64,000 bases of DNA, taken from positions 2,604,001 through 2,668,000 of the forward strand of contig NZ_CP178740.1 of assembly GCF_047324305.1 (NCBI RefSeq). Direction: 5' to 3'. This DNA is from Acerihabitans sp047324305. Its GTDB lineage: Bacteria > Pseudomonadota > Gammaproteobacteria > Enterobacterales > Enterobacteriaceae. Below the pieces are notes generated by a model, which worked only from the letters and a program-made list of their open reading frames with translations, was not told the DNA's origin and made no database searches. Below are positions 18,397 through 28,092 of the stretch, piece after piece; position 1 is the first letter of the stretch; every line of letters starts with the position of its first letter. Both the position numbers and the translations under genes were made by a program.

Positions 18397-19686
18397 TTAT
18401 TGCAACCATAGGCGCAGCATGGCCGGCACAGCCGGTAATTGCGACAGCAGGTACAACACCAGGCCGATAAATCCCCCCACCAGCGTGCCGTTGATGCGAA
18501 TAAACTGCAGATCCTTGCCGATGTTCAGTTCTATTTGCCGCGACATATCGCGCGCGTCCCAGCTTTTTACCGTATCGCTGATATGCTGGGTCAGGAAGGC
18601 CGAGAAGTCGGGCGCCATGCGCAGGGCCGCCTGTTCCAGATGCTGGTTTAACGAAGCGCGCAGGTTGGCATCCTCCGCCAGCGTCCGGCCCATCCAGAGG
18701 CCGGCGTCGGTCACCTTGCCATGCAATACCGAGTCCGGCCGATCCAGATCGTCTTTCAGCCAGCCGCGCACATCACCCCACAGGCCGCTGATATAGGTAT
18801 TCAACACCTCATCGTTTTTCAAGTAATGTTTGATTTCCTCCGCCCGGCGGGCAGTAGCGGGGTCGTGTTTTAGCCGCTCGATCAATTTTTGCGCCAGCCG
18901 ATCGAACCGCCCGCGCAGCTCATGGCCGCGATCGCGGCCAATTTCATCCAGCCAGGCGTTCACCGCGTTGGCCACCGCCGTGGCGCTGTGTTCGCCAAGC
19001 CATTCCGTCGGCAAAACCTTTTCTTTCAGCGGATGCTCACGTTTAAGCCATTGGATAATCTGATCGGCGATAAGCGTGCGGGTGGAAGATTTGTTCAGCA
19101 GTTTAACCAGCTGGCGCAGCCCCGCGTCCAGCAAATCCTGATGCCGGCCGTCTTTGGTCAGGCTGTCCAGGATGGCGCCGACGGAAACGGACAGGTCGAT
19201 TTTATCAATCACAGCGTCCAGGGCGCGGCGGATAAAACCCTGGATGCGCCGGTCATCGGTAAAGTCGAGAAAGCCGCGCATCAGCTGCAGGATTTGGCCG
19301 CCCAGACGATCGGCGTTGGCGGGGTCGGTCAGCCAGCCGGCAATGGTCTGCGCCGGATCGTGTTTCCTGATAAGGCCGGCAAGGGACGACGTATTGAGGA
19401 ATTTTTCCCGGACGAACAGCGCCAGGTTATCGGCAATTTTGTTTTTATTGCGCGGAATAATGGCGGTGTGGGCGGCGATGAACGGGATCGGCACCCGCCT
19501 GAACAGCGCTACGACGGCAAACCAATCGGCCATGGCGCCGACCATTGCCGCCTCGGCGACGGCCTTGATTCCATCGCGCCAAAAGCCGGGCGGTATAAAC
19601 AGCGTCGCGACAAATATGCCCGCGGCCACGGCCAATAACAGCAGAGCCACCCGTTTGATTTTTTTCAGTTCCGTTTGTTTAGTCAT
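18397..19686 (-). CDS. yjiN: DUF445 inner-membrane protein, YjiN family
   Basis: A 429-residue protein matching enterobacterial YjiN (about 426 residues). It has an amino-terminal hydrophobic hairpin (RVALLLLAVAAGIFVATLFIPPGFW), the DUF445 core motif EAAMVGAMADWFAVVALFRRVPIPFIAAHTAIIPRNKNKIADNL, a long helical cytoplasmic body, and a final membrane segment (LVGGFIGLVLYLLSQLPAVPAML). Anchors at both ends with a coiled body between them are typical of the family. Its biochemical role is not known. It is monocistronic, and the 194 nt between it and the giant gene start hold no other gene. Confidence 0.9.
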   Translation of the reverse strand: MTKQTELKKIKRVALLLLAVAAGIFVATLFIPPGFWRDGIKAVAEAAMVGAMADWFAVVALFRRVPIPFIAAHTAIIPRNKNKIADNLALFVREKFLNTSSLAGLIRKHDPAQTIAGWLTDPANADRLGGQILQLMRGFLDFTDDRRIQGFIRRALDAVIDKIDLSVSVGAILDSLTKDGRHQDLLDAGLRQLVKLLNKSSTRTLIADQIIQWLKREHPLKEKVLPTEWLGEHSATAVANAVNAWLDEIGRDRGHELRGRFDRLAQKLIERLKHDPATARRAEEIKHYLKNDEVLNTYISGLWGDVRGWLKDDLDRPDSVLHGKVTDAGLWMGRTLAEDANLRASLNQHLEQAALRMAPDFSAFLTQHISDTVKSWDARDMSRQIELNIGKDLQFIRINGTLVGGFIGLVLYLLSQLPAVPAMLRLWLQ

Positions 19687-20227
19687 AAAGTACTAATATC
19701 GGCATCCATCAGGCGGCCGTGGCCTTGGCGCTCTAACGCTCGGGGACAGCCGCCGGTGACTGCGCAGAAGAGGCGCACGCCATCGGGCGTGTGAACGACT
19801 TCTCGTGCGGTGGTTAACGTTCAGGTTCCTTAAGCGTAGTCGGCATTTCATCCGGCGGTAAACGAATAGGCGGCCGATCCCTTCCTTCGCGCGCCTTGCC
19901 GTTAACGCATTCTTATCACCTGCCGGCGCCGGCGTGTTCAAGAGAAGTCTTAACGCGTTTATCCGTGATTTGCCCTACGATACCGTCGGCAACGCCCCCG
20001 TCACCGGCAGCCATCGTGCAAGTTTCCTCCGCTGACGGCAACACGCTTGATGGTATTCAGTGTAATATTAGTGGGCAAATAAAATGCCATACAATATTAA
20101 ACCGTTATCGGCCTAGCGGCGGACGACGGCAGATAATAATCAGTACCGGCAGTTATCTGTGAGCGTCGCATGCACAACAACCGGCGTAGCGGCCACGGCA
20201 TCGTTGATTTTCGGAATCATTTACTCT
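19687..20227. other. intergenic region between yjiN and the MscS channel gene
   Basis: About 540 nt between divergent genes. Short frames exist on both strands, but none has a convincing ribosome site, composition or family resemblance. The DNA is GC-rich for its first 300 nt and AT-rich nearer the channel gene. Both promoters should lie here. I see no strong hairpin, repeat or RNA gene. Confidence 0.4.
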
Positions 20228-22681
20228 ATGTATAACTTTTTCTTTCGGACATGTTTGCACCGTTGCGTCCTGATGGTGTTTATCATCGCGGCGGGTTTTT
20301 CCCCCATCGATGTTGTCTTTGCCGCCGATCCCGCACCGGCCGGCGCCGCCCCCGCCGCGCCGAAACTGGTGGCCAGCGTGGAATTGCCCAAACTGCAAAA
20401 GCAGTTGGACAGCATCAAGCAACGCGTCTCAGCCGCCACCAATGACAATCAGCTGAGCGCGCTGAACGATGAGACGCTGCAATTAGCCGCCGACGCCGAC
20501 GCGCTGGTGGCCGCCATCCAGCCGGATCGGGCCCAGGTCCAGGCTCAGCTCGATATCCTGGGGCCGCCGCCCGCCGAGGGGGCGATGCCCGAGACCAGCG
20601 TGGTCGCCCAGCAACGCAATGCTCTGAATAAAAGCAAAACGCTTATCGACGGACAGCTCGAACATGCCAAGGCTATCAGTACCGGCGCCACCAATTTATC
20701 AGTGCAAATCGTCGATATCCGCCGCAATGCGCTGCGCACGCAGATGGCGCTGAACTCGGGCAGCATCCTGTCGGGTAGCTTCTGGTCGCCGTTGTTCAAT
20801 ACCGCGCCGGAAGACAAGCGGCGTCTGGACAATTTCGGAGAACAGTTAAAAGAGGCCTGGCTTGCGGCCTGGGAGCCCGAGTGGCGCTTTGGCTCGGCCG
20901 CGCTGCTGATCATGGCGCTGGCCGTCTGGGCGTTGGCCAGTCGGTTATTGGACAAGCTGACGGCGTGGTTCTGTATCAATATCCTGCCGGAAGGGCGCCT
21001 GCGGCGCAGTTTCCTGGCCTGCGCCACGGCGTTGGTGACCGTATTCAGCGTCGGGCTGGGGGCGCAGCTGATTTTGCTGCTGTTTCTCCGCCATCCCGAT
21101 GTCTCGCAGCTGGTGACGGATTTTATCATCGAAATCTTTAAGCTCACCCTGTTTTCGGCGTTGATTGCCGGGCTCGGCCGCGGATTGCTCTCCATCAAGC
21201 GCCCCTCGTGGCGGCTGATGGCCATCGCCGATCCGGTGGCCATGGCGATGCGTTCGCTGCCGCCGATGCTGGCGTCGTTTATTCTGGTGTTCGGCGCGGT
21301 GGAGCAGATGAATAACCTGGTCGGCACCAGCGTCGCCACCACGATTTTCGGCAACGGCATTTCGGCGCTGCTGGTGGCGCTGACCGCAGGCTACGCGCCG
21401 CTGCGCACCAACCGTACCCGGCGCAAGCTTCTGGCCGAAGGCGGGGAGCCGGAAGCGCGCAGGACGCTGGCCGGGCTGATTCACTTGTGCATTACCGTCA
21501 CCGCCATCGCCATCCTTGTTTCCCTGCTGATCGGCTATATCGCCCTGGCGCGGTTCCTGACATATGAGCTGGTGTGGGTGGGCATTATCCTGTCCTGCCT
21601 TTATCTGCTGATCCACCTGGTGGTGGATCTGTCCGATAGCCTGTTTTCCCCTGCCACCCTGGTCGGCCAGCGTATTAAACACTCCCTCGGCCTTGACGAC
21701 CGCCACCTGGCCCAGGCCTCCACGCTGTTGTCGGCCATCGGTAAAACGGTGCTGATCCTGTTTGCCGCGGTGGCGTTGCTTAACGGCACCTTTGGTTCCA
21801 CCACCCCGCTGGCGTTGCTGAACAAGGCCATCGATATGTGGGGCGGCAAGGGGCTGGAGAAGCTGAATATCGTCCCGGCGCATGTGATGAACGCGTTGAT
21901 TTTCCTGGCCATCGGCATCTATGTGCTGCGCTCGGCCAGGCGATGGCTGGATAAGGATTTCCTGCCGCAGACCATGATGGAGCCCGGCATGCGCGCTTCG
22001 CTGGTGATCTTGTTCAGCAATATCGGGTATGTGCTGATCGCCCTGCTGACCCTGTCGACGCTGGGCATCCAGTGGAACAACCTGGCCTGGATCGTCAGCG
22101 CCCTGTCGGTGGGCATCGGTTTCGGTTTGCAGGAAATCGTGAAGAATTTTATTTCCGGCATTATCCTGCTGATTGAGCGCCCGGTAAAAGTGGGCGATTT
22201 GATCACCATCAGCGGCGTCGAGGGGGATATCCGGCGTATTAACGTGCGCGCCACCGAAATCCAGCTGGGCGACAGGTCTACCGTTATCGTGCCCAATTCA
22301 CAGTTTATTTCCCAGAACGTGCGCAACGCCACCATGGGTAACGCCCAGGGGGTGGCGACCATCGCCCTGACGTTCCCGTTGGATATCGACCCGGAGCAGG
22401 TGCGTAATCTGTTGCTTGAGACCTACCGCGATCATGAGTCCATCCAGGATACGCCCGCGCCCTCGGTGACCTTCAGCCAGCTTGGCCCCAGCGGTATTAC
22501 GCTAAGCGTAACCGGGTTCGTCAGCAGTCCGCGTATCGTGGCGGGCACTAAAAGCGATCTGTTATTTGAAATGCTTAAACGCATGCGCGCCGCCGGCATC
22601 GTGCTGTCTACGCCGCAGAAAATGATTTTCGAGAATTCGCCGCCGTCGGCGCCGGGCATACTGGACACCACGGCCCAGTAG
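20228..22681 (+). CDS. MscS-family mechanosensitive channel with DUF3772 domain
   Basis: A large (817 residues) inner-membrane channel of the MscS superfamily. From the ATG at 20228 a signal peptide is evident (MYNFFFRTCLHRCVLMVFIIAA...VFAADP). It is followed by a periplasmic coiled-coil DUF3772 domain (residues about 45-200) and about 10 membrane segments. The MscS pore and beta domain, residues about 620-790, contains SVGIGFGLQEIVKNFISGIILLIERPVKVGDLI and VPNSQFISQNVRNATMG. Such proteins release solutes on hypo-osmotic shock. An in-frame GTG at 20159 would add 23 residues but would bury the signal peptide, so it is not used here. The gene is monocistronic. Confidence 0.88.
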   Translation: MYNFFFRTCLHRCVLMVFIIAAGFSPIDVVFAADPAPAGAAPAAPKLVASVELPKLQKQLDSIKQRVSAATNDNQLSALNDETLQLAADADALVAAIQPDRAQVQAQLDILGPPPAEGAMPETSVVAQQRNALNKSKTLIDGQLEHAKAISTGATNLSVQIVDIRRNALRTQMALNSGSILSGSFWSPLFNTAPEDKRRLDNFGEQLKEAWLAAWEPEWRFGSAALLIMALAVWALASRLLDKLTAWFCINILPEGRLRRSFLACATALVTVFSVGLGAQLILLLFLRHPDVSQLVTDFIIEIFKLTLFSALIAGLGRGLLSIKRPSWRLMAIADPVAMAMRSLPPMLASFILVFGAVEQMNNLVGTSVATTIFGNGISALLVALTAGYAPLRTNRTRRKLLAEGGEPEARRTLAGLIHLCITVTAIAILVSLLIGYIALARFLTYELVWVGIILSCLYLLIHLVVDLSDSLFSPATLVGQRIKHSLGLDDRHLAQASTLLSAIGKTVLILFAAVALLNGTFGSTTPLALLNKAIDMWGGKGLEKLNIVPAHVMNALIFLAIGIYVLRSARRWLDKDFLPQTMMEPGMRASLVILFSNIGYVLIALLTLSTLGIQWNNLAWIVSALSVGIGFGLQEIVKNFISGIILLIERPVKVGDLITISGVEGDIRRINVRATEIQLGDRSTVIVPNSQFISQNVRNATMGNAQGVATIALTFPLDIDPEQVRNLLLETYRDHESIQDTPAPSVTFSQLGPSGITLSVTGFVSSPRIVAGTKSDLLFEMLKRMRAAGIVLSTPQKMIFENSPPSAPGILDTTAQ

Positions 22682-22753
22682 CCCGTTAAAACCGCGGCGT
22701 CGGCAATGACGGGCCTGGCGCCCGGCGGCGGGGGATCCGTTATGGCATGGCCG

Positions 22754-23296
22754 CTATGCGGCCGGCCCGGGCAAGGTATCCTGTCCTTCACCCAGCGGCC
22801 GCTGCATCAGCAGCGTGTCGACCCAGCGGCCATGCTTAAACCCAACGGCGGCCAGGGTGCCGATAAGCCGGAATCCCAGTTTTTCGTGCAGACGAATGGA
22901 ACCAATATTGCCGCTGTCGCCGATAACCGCCAGCATCTGGCGCCAGCCGCCCCGCTGCGCCCGCTCGATGGCCTCGGCCAGCAGGGCATAACCTATTCCC
23001 TGGCCGCCCATTTCCGGATGAATATAGACCGAGTCCTCCACGGTAAAACGGTAGGCATGGCGCGGACGATATAATCCCAGGTAACAGTAGCCGACCACCC
23101 GACCGTCGAGCCTTGCCGCCAGCCAGGGCAATCCCTTCGCCAACACGCCGGCGCGCCGCGCCGCCATGTCCGCCAGGCAGGGTGGTTCGGTCTCGAAAGA
23201 GGCGATGCCGTGCAGGACATGCCAGGCGTATATCGCCTGGATGGCGGTCATATCCGCGTCGGTGGCGTCGGTGATGCTTAAGGGGGTAATGGACAC
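22754..23296 (-). CDS. GNAT N-acetyltransferase, phosphinothricin/methionine-sulfone type
   Basis: A 180-residue acetyltransferase of the Pat/MnaT (YncA) group. It opens with the family pattern ITDATDADMTAIQAIYAWHV...SFETEPP. It contains VVGYCYLGLYRPRHAYRFTVEDSVYIHP, the acetyl-CoA P-loop equivalent GGQGIGYALLAEAIERA, and the closing IRLHEKLGFRLIGTLAAVGFKHGRWVD. Relatives acetylate small amino-acid-like toxins such as methionine sulfone, methionine sulfoximine or phosphinothricin. The natural substrate here is inferred, not shown. It stands alone between the channel gene (convergent) and the MFS gene (same strand, 123 nt upstream). Confidence 0.88.
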   Translation of the reverse strand: MSITPLSITDATDADMTAIQAIYAWHVLHGIASFETEPPCLADMAARRAGVLAKGLPWLAARLDGRVVGYCYLGLYRPRHAYRFTVEDSVYIHPEMGGQGIGYALLAEAIERAQRGGWRQMLAVIGDSGNIGSIRLHEKLGFRLIGTLAAVGFKHGRWVDTLLMQRPLGEGQDTLPGPAA

Positions 23297-23419
23297 GTTA
23301 TCGGCCTGTCAATCAAATACATCAGGCGTTCAGCATAATGCAGAAATTCCGCGCCGGGTAGCCGCTTTCTCTTATCGACGCCATAAGCAAAACAGGGTAC
23401 CGCCGCATTTTGGCCCCGG

Positions 23420-24754
23420 CTAGTCATTTTGTCCCACGCCCGCCGGCATGGCCCGTGCACGTCGGAACACCGCGCCGTAGCGACGCATCCTCGGCAACAA
23501 CAGCGCCGCGATAAGGCCCAGCAGCGCTGCCAGCGACAGCCAGGCCCCCGGCATGGCCTTATCGCCGCTGGCATGGATGAGATAGCTGGAAACCGCCGGC
23601 GTAAAACCGCCGAAAATGGCCGTCGCCAGGCTGTAGGCCATGGAGAAACCGGTGGCGCGCACGTCGGCCGGCATGACTTCGGCAAGCGTGACCACCATGG
23701 CGGCGTTATAGCTGGCGTAGAGAAAAGACAGCCACAACTGGGCCATCATCAGCCGGCCGAACGCCGGGGCGACCACCAGCCAGTGCAGCACTGGATAAGC
23801 GGTCAGCAACATCAGGGCGCTACAGGCCAGCAACAGCGGCCGCCGGCCGATTTTATCCGACATGGCGCCCATGACCGGCAGCCAGAACAAATTGGAAACG
23901 CCGACGCACATCGTGACGATAAAACTTTGCTGCTCGCTGAAATGCAGCACGCTTTTGCCATAGGTGGGCGTAAAGGCGGTGATCATATAAAACGCCACGG
24001 TGGTGGTGGTCACCATAAACATGCCCACCAGCACCAGCCGCCAGTTTTCCGCCATTGAGCGCATGATATCGGCGGTATGGGGATGGTGGGGGCGCTGTTT
24101 GAATGCATTGGTTTCCTCCAGCATGCGCCGGATCCAGAACAGCACCGGCACAATCAGGCAACCGATAAAAAACGGTACCCGCCAGCCCCAGGCCGCCATG
24201 ACGGCCTCGCCAAACAGATGATGCAGCGCCACGCCGAGCAGGGCGGCAAAGATAACCGCCACCTGCTGGCTGGCGGATTGCCAACTGACATAAAAGCCCT
24301 TCTTGCCCGGCGGGGCGATCTCGGCCAGGTAAACCGATACGCCGCCCAGCTCCACGCCGGCGGAAAACCCTTGCAGCAGGCGTCCCAGCAGCACCAGCGC
24401 CGGCGCCGCCACGCCCAGGGTGGCGTAGCCGGGCACGCAGGCGATGGTCAGGGTGCCGAACGCCATCAGCGCCAGGGTAAGCAACAGCCCCTTGCGGCGG
24501 CCGTGGCGGTCGATATAGGCCCCAAGCACCAGGGCGCCCAGCGGGCGCATCAGGAACCCGGCGCCGAAGGTCATCAGGGTCATCATTAACGAGGCGAACG
24601 GATTATTATTCGGGAAAAACGCCGCGGCGATGGCGCTGGCGTAATAGCCGAAGACCATAAAATCGTACATTTCCAGGAAGTTGCCGCTGGTGACGCGAAA
24701 GACGGTCATGATGCCGGCCTGGTGAATCCCGGCGTGGGAGTCAGGTGAAGACAT
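23420..24754 (-). CDS. MFS transporter, metabolite:H+ symporter type (citrate/tricarballylate-like)
   Basis: A 444-residue 12-helix carrier of the MHS subfamily. Diagnostic stretches are NFLEMYDFMVFGYYASAIAAAFFP, DRHGRRKGLLLTLALMAFGTL, the GxxxxGVELGG segment ending helix 4 (LLQGFSAGVELGG) and DKIGRRPLLLACS between helices 8 and 9. The closest remembered relatives are the proton symporters CitA/CitH for citrate and TcuC for tricarballylate, but no catabolic gene is adjacent to settle the substrate. An in-frame TTG at 24772 would extend the product by six residues; the ATG used here gives the normal family start. Confidence 0.82.
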   Translation of the reverse strand: MSSPDSHAGIHQAGIMTVFRVTSGNFLEMYDFMVFGYYASAIAAAFFPNNNPFASLMMTLMTFGAGFLMRPLGALVLGAYIDRHGRRKGLLLTLALMAFGTLTIACVPGYATLGVAAPALVLLGRLLQGFSAGVELGGVSVYLAEIAPPGKKGFYVSWQSASQQVAVIFAALLGVALHHLFGEAVMAAWGWRVPFFIGCLIVPVLFWIRRMLEETNAFKQRPHHPHTADIMRSMAENWRLVLVGMFMVTTTTVAFYMITAFTPTYGKSVLHFSEQQSFIVTMCVGVSNLFWLPVMGAMSDKIGRRPLLLACSALMLLTAYPVLHWLVVAPAFGRLMMAQLWLSFLYASYNAAMVVTLAEVMPADVRATGFSMAYSLATAIFGGFTPAVSSYLIHASGDKAMPGAWLSLAALLGLIAALLLPRMRRYGAVFRRARAMPAGVGQND

Positions 24755-25069
24755 AATTAATAACCTATGCAATCAAAAACATTTTATTAACATTGCCGAC
24801 GGGGTTTAAAAAGTGATCCAAGTCTCATTTATCTTCATGGCTACGTTAACCCCAAAGCAGAGAGATATTTTTGCCCAACCCGCGCATCCGCGACGTATTT
24901 CCCGTAAACTCATTGGCGCTGTAATTTTTTTCCGTGGAATTTTTTATCCCGCCCGCTGTCGAAAAAGTCGAACCCGGGAGGAGCCGAGTGCCCGAAGCCC
25001 GCCGCGACGCCTGTCGGCGCACGGCTCCGCGCGGTCACTATACTGCCAGTCATAGGAACCTTTTCCGGC
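24755..25069. promoter_or_regulatory. divergent promoter region, MFS / opgD
   Basis: About 315 nt separate the divergent MFS gene and opgD, so both promoters are expected here. The half next to the MFS gene is AT-rich. AGGAA about 11 nt before the opgD ATG is its likely ribosome site. I find no clear operator or hairpin. Confidence 0.4.
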
Positions 25070-26722
25070 ATGGAACGAAGATCATTTATCAAAGCTTCAT
25101 TGGCCCTGGCCGCCTATTGCGGCGTGCCCGCCATGGCATCATTATTCGTGCGCTCGGCGCAGGCCGCCGACACCGTCGCCGACGGCAGCGCAACCGCGTT
25201 TGATTTTTCCACGCTGAAGACCATGGCCGCCAATCTGGCGGGGCAGGCCTTTGGCGGTCCTCCGGCAGAACTGCCGAAGACCCTGGCCGAACTGACTCCC
25301 CAGGCTTATAACGATATCCAGTACGATGCCAACCATTCGCTATGGCATGACGTCCCCGGCCGTCAGCTGGATGTGCATCTGTTTCATGTCGGCATGGGAT
25401 TCAAGCGCCGGGTGCGGATGTATTCCGTTGATCCGCAGGCCCATCTTGCCAAGGAGATCCATTTTCGGCCCGAGCTGTTTAACTACCATAACGCCGGGGT
25501 GGACACCGCTCAGCTCCAGGGGCGCGATAACCTGGGTTTTGCCGGTTTTAAAGTCAATAAGGCGCCGGAGCTGACCCGACGCGACGTGGTTTCCTTCCTT
25601 GGCGCCAGCTATTTCCGCGCGGTGGACGATACCTATCAGTACGGCCTGTCGGCGCGCGGGCTGGCCATCGACACCTTTACCGATCAACGGGAAGAATTTC
25701 CTGATTTTGTCGCTTTCTGGTTCGATAAACCGCAGCCCGCCGATACCACCTTTACGTTGTACGCGCTGCTCGACAGCCCCAGCGCCACCGGCGCCTATCG
25801 TTTTGTCATCCATTGCGAGGCCGAACGGGTGGTAATGGATATCGAGAAACATATCCATGCCCGCACGGCCATCAAGCAGCTCGGCGTGACGCCGATAACC
25901 AGTATGTTCAGCTGCGGCACCAACGAACGGCGCACCTGCGATACCATCCATCCGCAAATCCACGATTCCGATCGCCTGGCGATGTGGCGCGGCAACGGCG
26001 AATGGATCTGCCGCCCGCTGAATAATCCCCAGCGACTGCAGTTTAACGAGTACCTTGATGAAAATCCCAAGGGGTTCGGCCTGCTGCAGCTCGATCATGA
26101 TTTTGACAATTACCAGGATGTGATCGGTTGGTATAATAAGCGGCCCAGCCTGTGGGTAGAGCCGGTGGGCGACTGGGGCAAAGGGTCGGTCAACCTGCTG
26201 GAGATCCCGACCACCGGCGAAACCCTGGACAATATCGTCTGCTTTTGGCAACCCGCCGAGCCTATCCAGGCCGGGCAAGAGCTCAGCTTCAGCTATCGTC
26301 TGTACTGGAGCGGCGAACCGCCGGTCAGCAGTCCCCTGGCGCGGGTTAAGGCCACCCGTACCGGCATGGGCGGATTCCCTGAAGGCTGGGCGCCGGGCGA
26401 GCACTATCCCGCCACCTGGGCGCGCCGCTTCGCCATCGATTTTGTCGGCGGCGACATCAAGGCCGCAGCGTCCCAGGGGATAGAACCGGTGATTACCCCC
26501 ACGCGCGGCAAGATCGATAATATCGAAATCCTGTTTGTCGAACCGATGGACGGGTATCGTATCCTGTTCGACTGGACGCCGGACAGCGATTCGATTGACC
26601 CGGTGGAGCTGCGCATGTTCCTGCGCACGCGCGGCAATGTGCTGAGCGAAACCTGGCTGTACCAGTATTTTCCGCCGCCTCCCGATAAGCGTAAGTATGT
26701 CGACGACCGCCAGATGAGCTGA
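25070..26722 (+). CDS. opgD: periplasmic glucan biosynthesis protein OpgD
   Basis: A 550-residue protein, the same size as E. coli OpgD (MdoD), which shapes the backbone structure of osmoregulated periplasmic glucans. The amino terminus MERRSFIKASLALAAY is a twin-arginine signal (RRSFIK), consistent with Tat export, and cleavage is likely near AQAAD. The mature part begins TLKTMAANLAGQAFGGPPAELPKTLAELTPQAYNDIQY, characteristic of the OpgG/OpgD family, and the carbohydrate-binding fold runs to the end. The opgGH genes are not in the window, which is normal because opgD is usually unlinked. A strong terminator follows. Confidence 0.95.
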   Translation: MERRSFIKASLALAAYCGVPAMASLFVRSAQAADTVADGSATAFDFSTLKTMAANLAGQAFGGPPAELPKTLAELTPQAYNDIQYDANHSLWHDVPGRQLDVHLFHVGMGFKRRVRMYSVDPQAHLAKEIHFRPELFNYHNAGVDTAQLQGRDNLGFAGFKVNKAPELTRRDVVSFLGASYFRAVDDTYQYGLSARGLAIDTFTDQREEFPDFVAFWFDKPQPADTTFTLYALLDSPSATGAYRFVIHCEAERVVMDIEKHIHARTAIKQLGVTPITSMFSCGTNERRTCDTIHPQIHDSDRLAMWRGNGEWICRPLNNPQRLQFNEYLDENPKGFGLLQLDHDFDNYQDVIGWYNKRPSLWVEPVGDWGKGSVNLLEIPTTGETLDNIVCFWQPAEPIQAGQELSFSYRLYWSGEPPVSSPLARVKATRTGMGGFPEGWAPGEHYPATWARRFAIDFVGGDIKAAASQGIEPVITPTRGKIDNIEILFVEPMDGYRILFDWTPDSDSIDPVELRMFLRTRGNVLSETWLYQYFPPPPDKRKYVDDRQMS

Positions 26723-26753
26723 CGGAACCGCGTTGCTTGCACCGGCAGCGCAT

Positions 26754-26782
26754 AGGGCGGAGCGGGCAGCTCCGCCCTTTTT
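26754..26782 (+). terminator. Rho-independent terminator after opgD
   Basis: A perfect 10-bp GC-rich stem, AGGGCGGAGC / GCTCCGCCCT, with loop GGGCA is followed by an uninterrupted T-run. It lies 31 nt past the opgD stop and is the clearest intrinsic terminator of this part of the window. Confidence 0.9.
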
Positions 26783-27065
26783 CAACGTCCGGGCCATGAT
26801 GCGCGGCCGATCAGCGGCATTTGGGCCACGCTGAGCCGCAATGCGTTATGACCGGGCCTCACCGTAGTGCATTCCTCCCCTCTCTTGCACCAAAAGCGGA
26901 AGTATGGCCGCCGCGTACGTTTGCCATCCTGGAAAAAATCCACGAATAACATGATTAATCATACGGTTACCATGAGTGTTTTTTGTGCTCATTATTGGCC
27001 CTGTAATTGCTTGCTCTTGTCTATACAAGTCCCACCTTCGCGTTATTTTCTGATGGAGCCGCCGT
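26783..27065. promoter_or_regulatory. upstream region of the ABC ATPase gene
   Basis: About 280 nt without a supportable gene. It includes a perfect 12-bp palindrome, ATGATTAATCAT, at 26951-26962, about 100 nt before the ATPase start. Just downstream is ATGAG...CTCAT (26972-26992) around a T-run. The palindrome could be an operator of the transporter gene, but no regulator is adjacent. Confidence 0.4.
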
Positions 27066-27848
27066 ATGCCTTCCCCCATAACCCTGTCGATGATCGGCAT
27101 TCGCAAATCCTTTGGCGACCAGGAAGTATTAAAAGGCATATCGCTGGATGCGCGCCAGGGCGAGGTGATTTCCCTATTGGGCGCCAGCGGCTCCGGCAAA
27201 AGCACTTTTCTGCGCTGCATCAATTTGCTGGAAACGCCGGATGAAGGCACCGTGGCCATTGGCGGCGAGACCATCGTCATGAAGCGACACCGGCGCGGGC
27301 ATCAACAGCCCGCCGATCGGCGCCAGATTGATAAGATCCGCGCCCGGCTCGGCATGGTGTTCCAGAATTTTAATCTTTGGCCCCATATGACCGCGCTGCA
27401 AAATGTGATCGAAGGTCCACAGCATGTGCTGAAACGAACGCGCAAGCTCTGTATCGAACGGGGCGAACAGCTGCTGGCGAAAGTGGGGTTATATGATCGC
27501 CGCAATTATTATCCGTCCCAGATGTCCGGCGGCCAGCAGCAGCGGGTCGCCATTGCGCGCGCGCTGGCCATGGATCCGGAAGTGATGTTGTTCGATGAGC
27601 CGACTTCCGCGCTCGATCCAGAACTTGTGGGCGAGGTGCTCAAGGTCATGCGGGCGCTGGCGGAGGAGGGCCGCACCATGCTGGTGGTCACTCATGAAAT
27701 GGGTTTCGCCCGCGGCGTTTCCAATCGAGTGGTGTTTATGCATCAGGGCGCTATCGAGGCGCAGGGCACGCCGGAGGAATTATTTAATCACCACCCGTCC
27801 GAACGTTTCCGGCAGTTTATCTCCAGTCATCAACAGCGGGCGCAGTAG
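27066..27848 (+). CDS. amino-acid ABC transporter ATP-binding protein, HisP/GlnQ type (orphan)
   Basis: A 260-residue ATPase of polar amino-acid importers. Walker A is GASGSGKST (residues 39-47), the Q-loop is in MVFQNFNLWPHMT, the signature is MSGGQQQR (153-160, Met replacing the usual Leu), Walker B is VMLFDEPTSALDPELVGEV, and the switch histidine is in LVVTHEMGFA. The inserted segment after Walker A (IVMKRHRRGHQQPADRRQIDK) places it with HisP, OccP and NocP rather than GlnQ. No binding protein or permease is next to it, since the next gene is an MBL hydrolase. It may therefore energise a transporter encoded elsewhere or be left over from a lost operon. Confidence 0.85.
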   Translation: MPSPITLSMIGIRKSFGDQEVLKGISLDARQGEVISLLGASGSGKSTFLRCINLLETPDEGTVAIGGETIVMKRHRRGHQQPADRRQIDKIRARLGMVFQNFNLWPHMTALQNVIEGPQHVLKRTRKLCIERGEQLLAKVGLYDRRNYYPSQMSGGQQQRVAIARALAMDPEVMLFDEPTSALDPELVGEVLKVMRALAEEGRTMLVVTHEMGFARGVSNRVVFMHQGAIEAQGTPEELFNHHPSERFRQFISSHQQRAQ

Positions 27849-28092
27849 CGAAGGCAACACGCGCATGGCGCTTTACCGGGGCGGCCTTCCGGCTATAGTT
27901 GCCCGTACACCCGGCAGGCGCGCCGTTGGGCAGCATGGCAAGCCGGTATTCCCTAGGGATGTCGGCCCACGCTAAGCCACGCCGGCATAGGGATAGGGCA
28001 TTGATTAGTCATGATATTGATGTAAAAGTGAGCGATTGCAGGTAAGGTAGGAAGGCTTCTCACTACCTGAACCCATCGCCGGAGGACTTATC

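Noticed and set aside
19687..20227. Short coding frames or a decayed gene between yjiN and the channel gene
   Set aside because: None has a ribosome site, typical composition or recognisable motif. Treated as intergenic.
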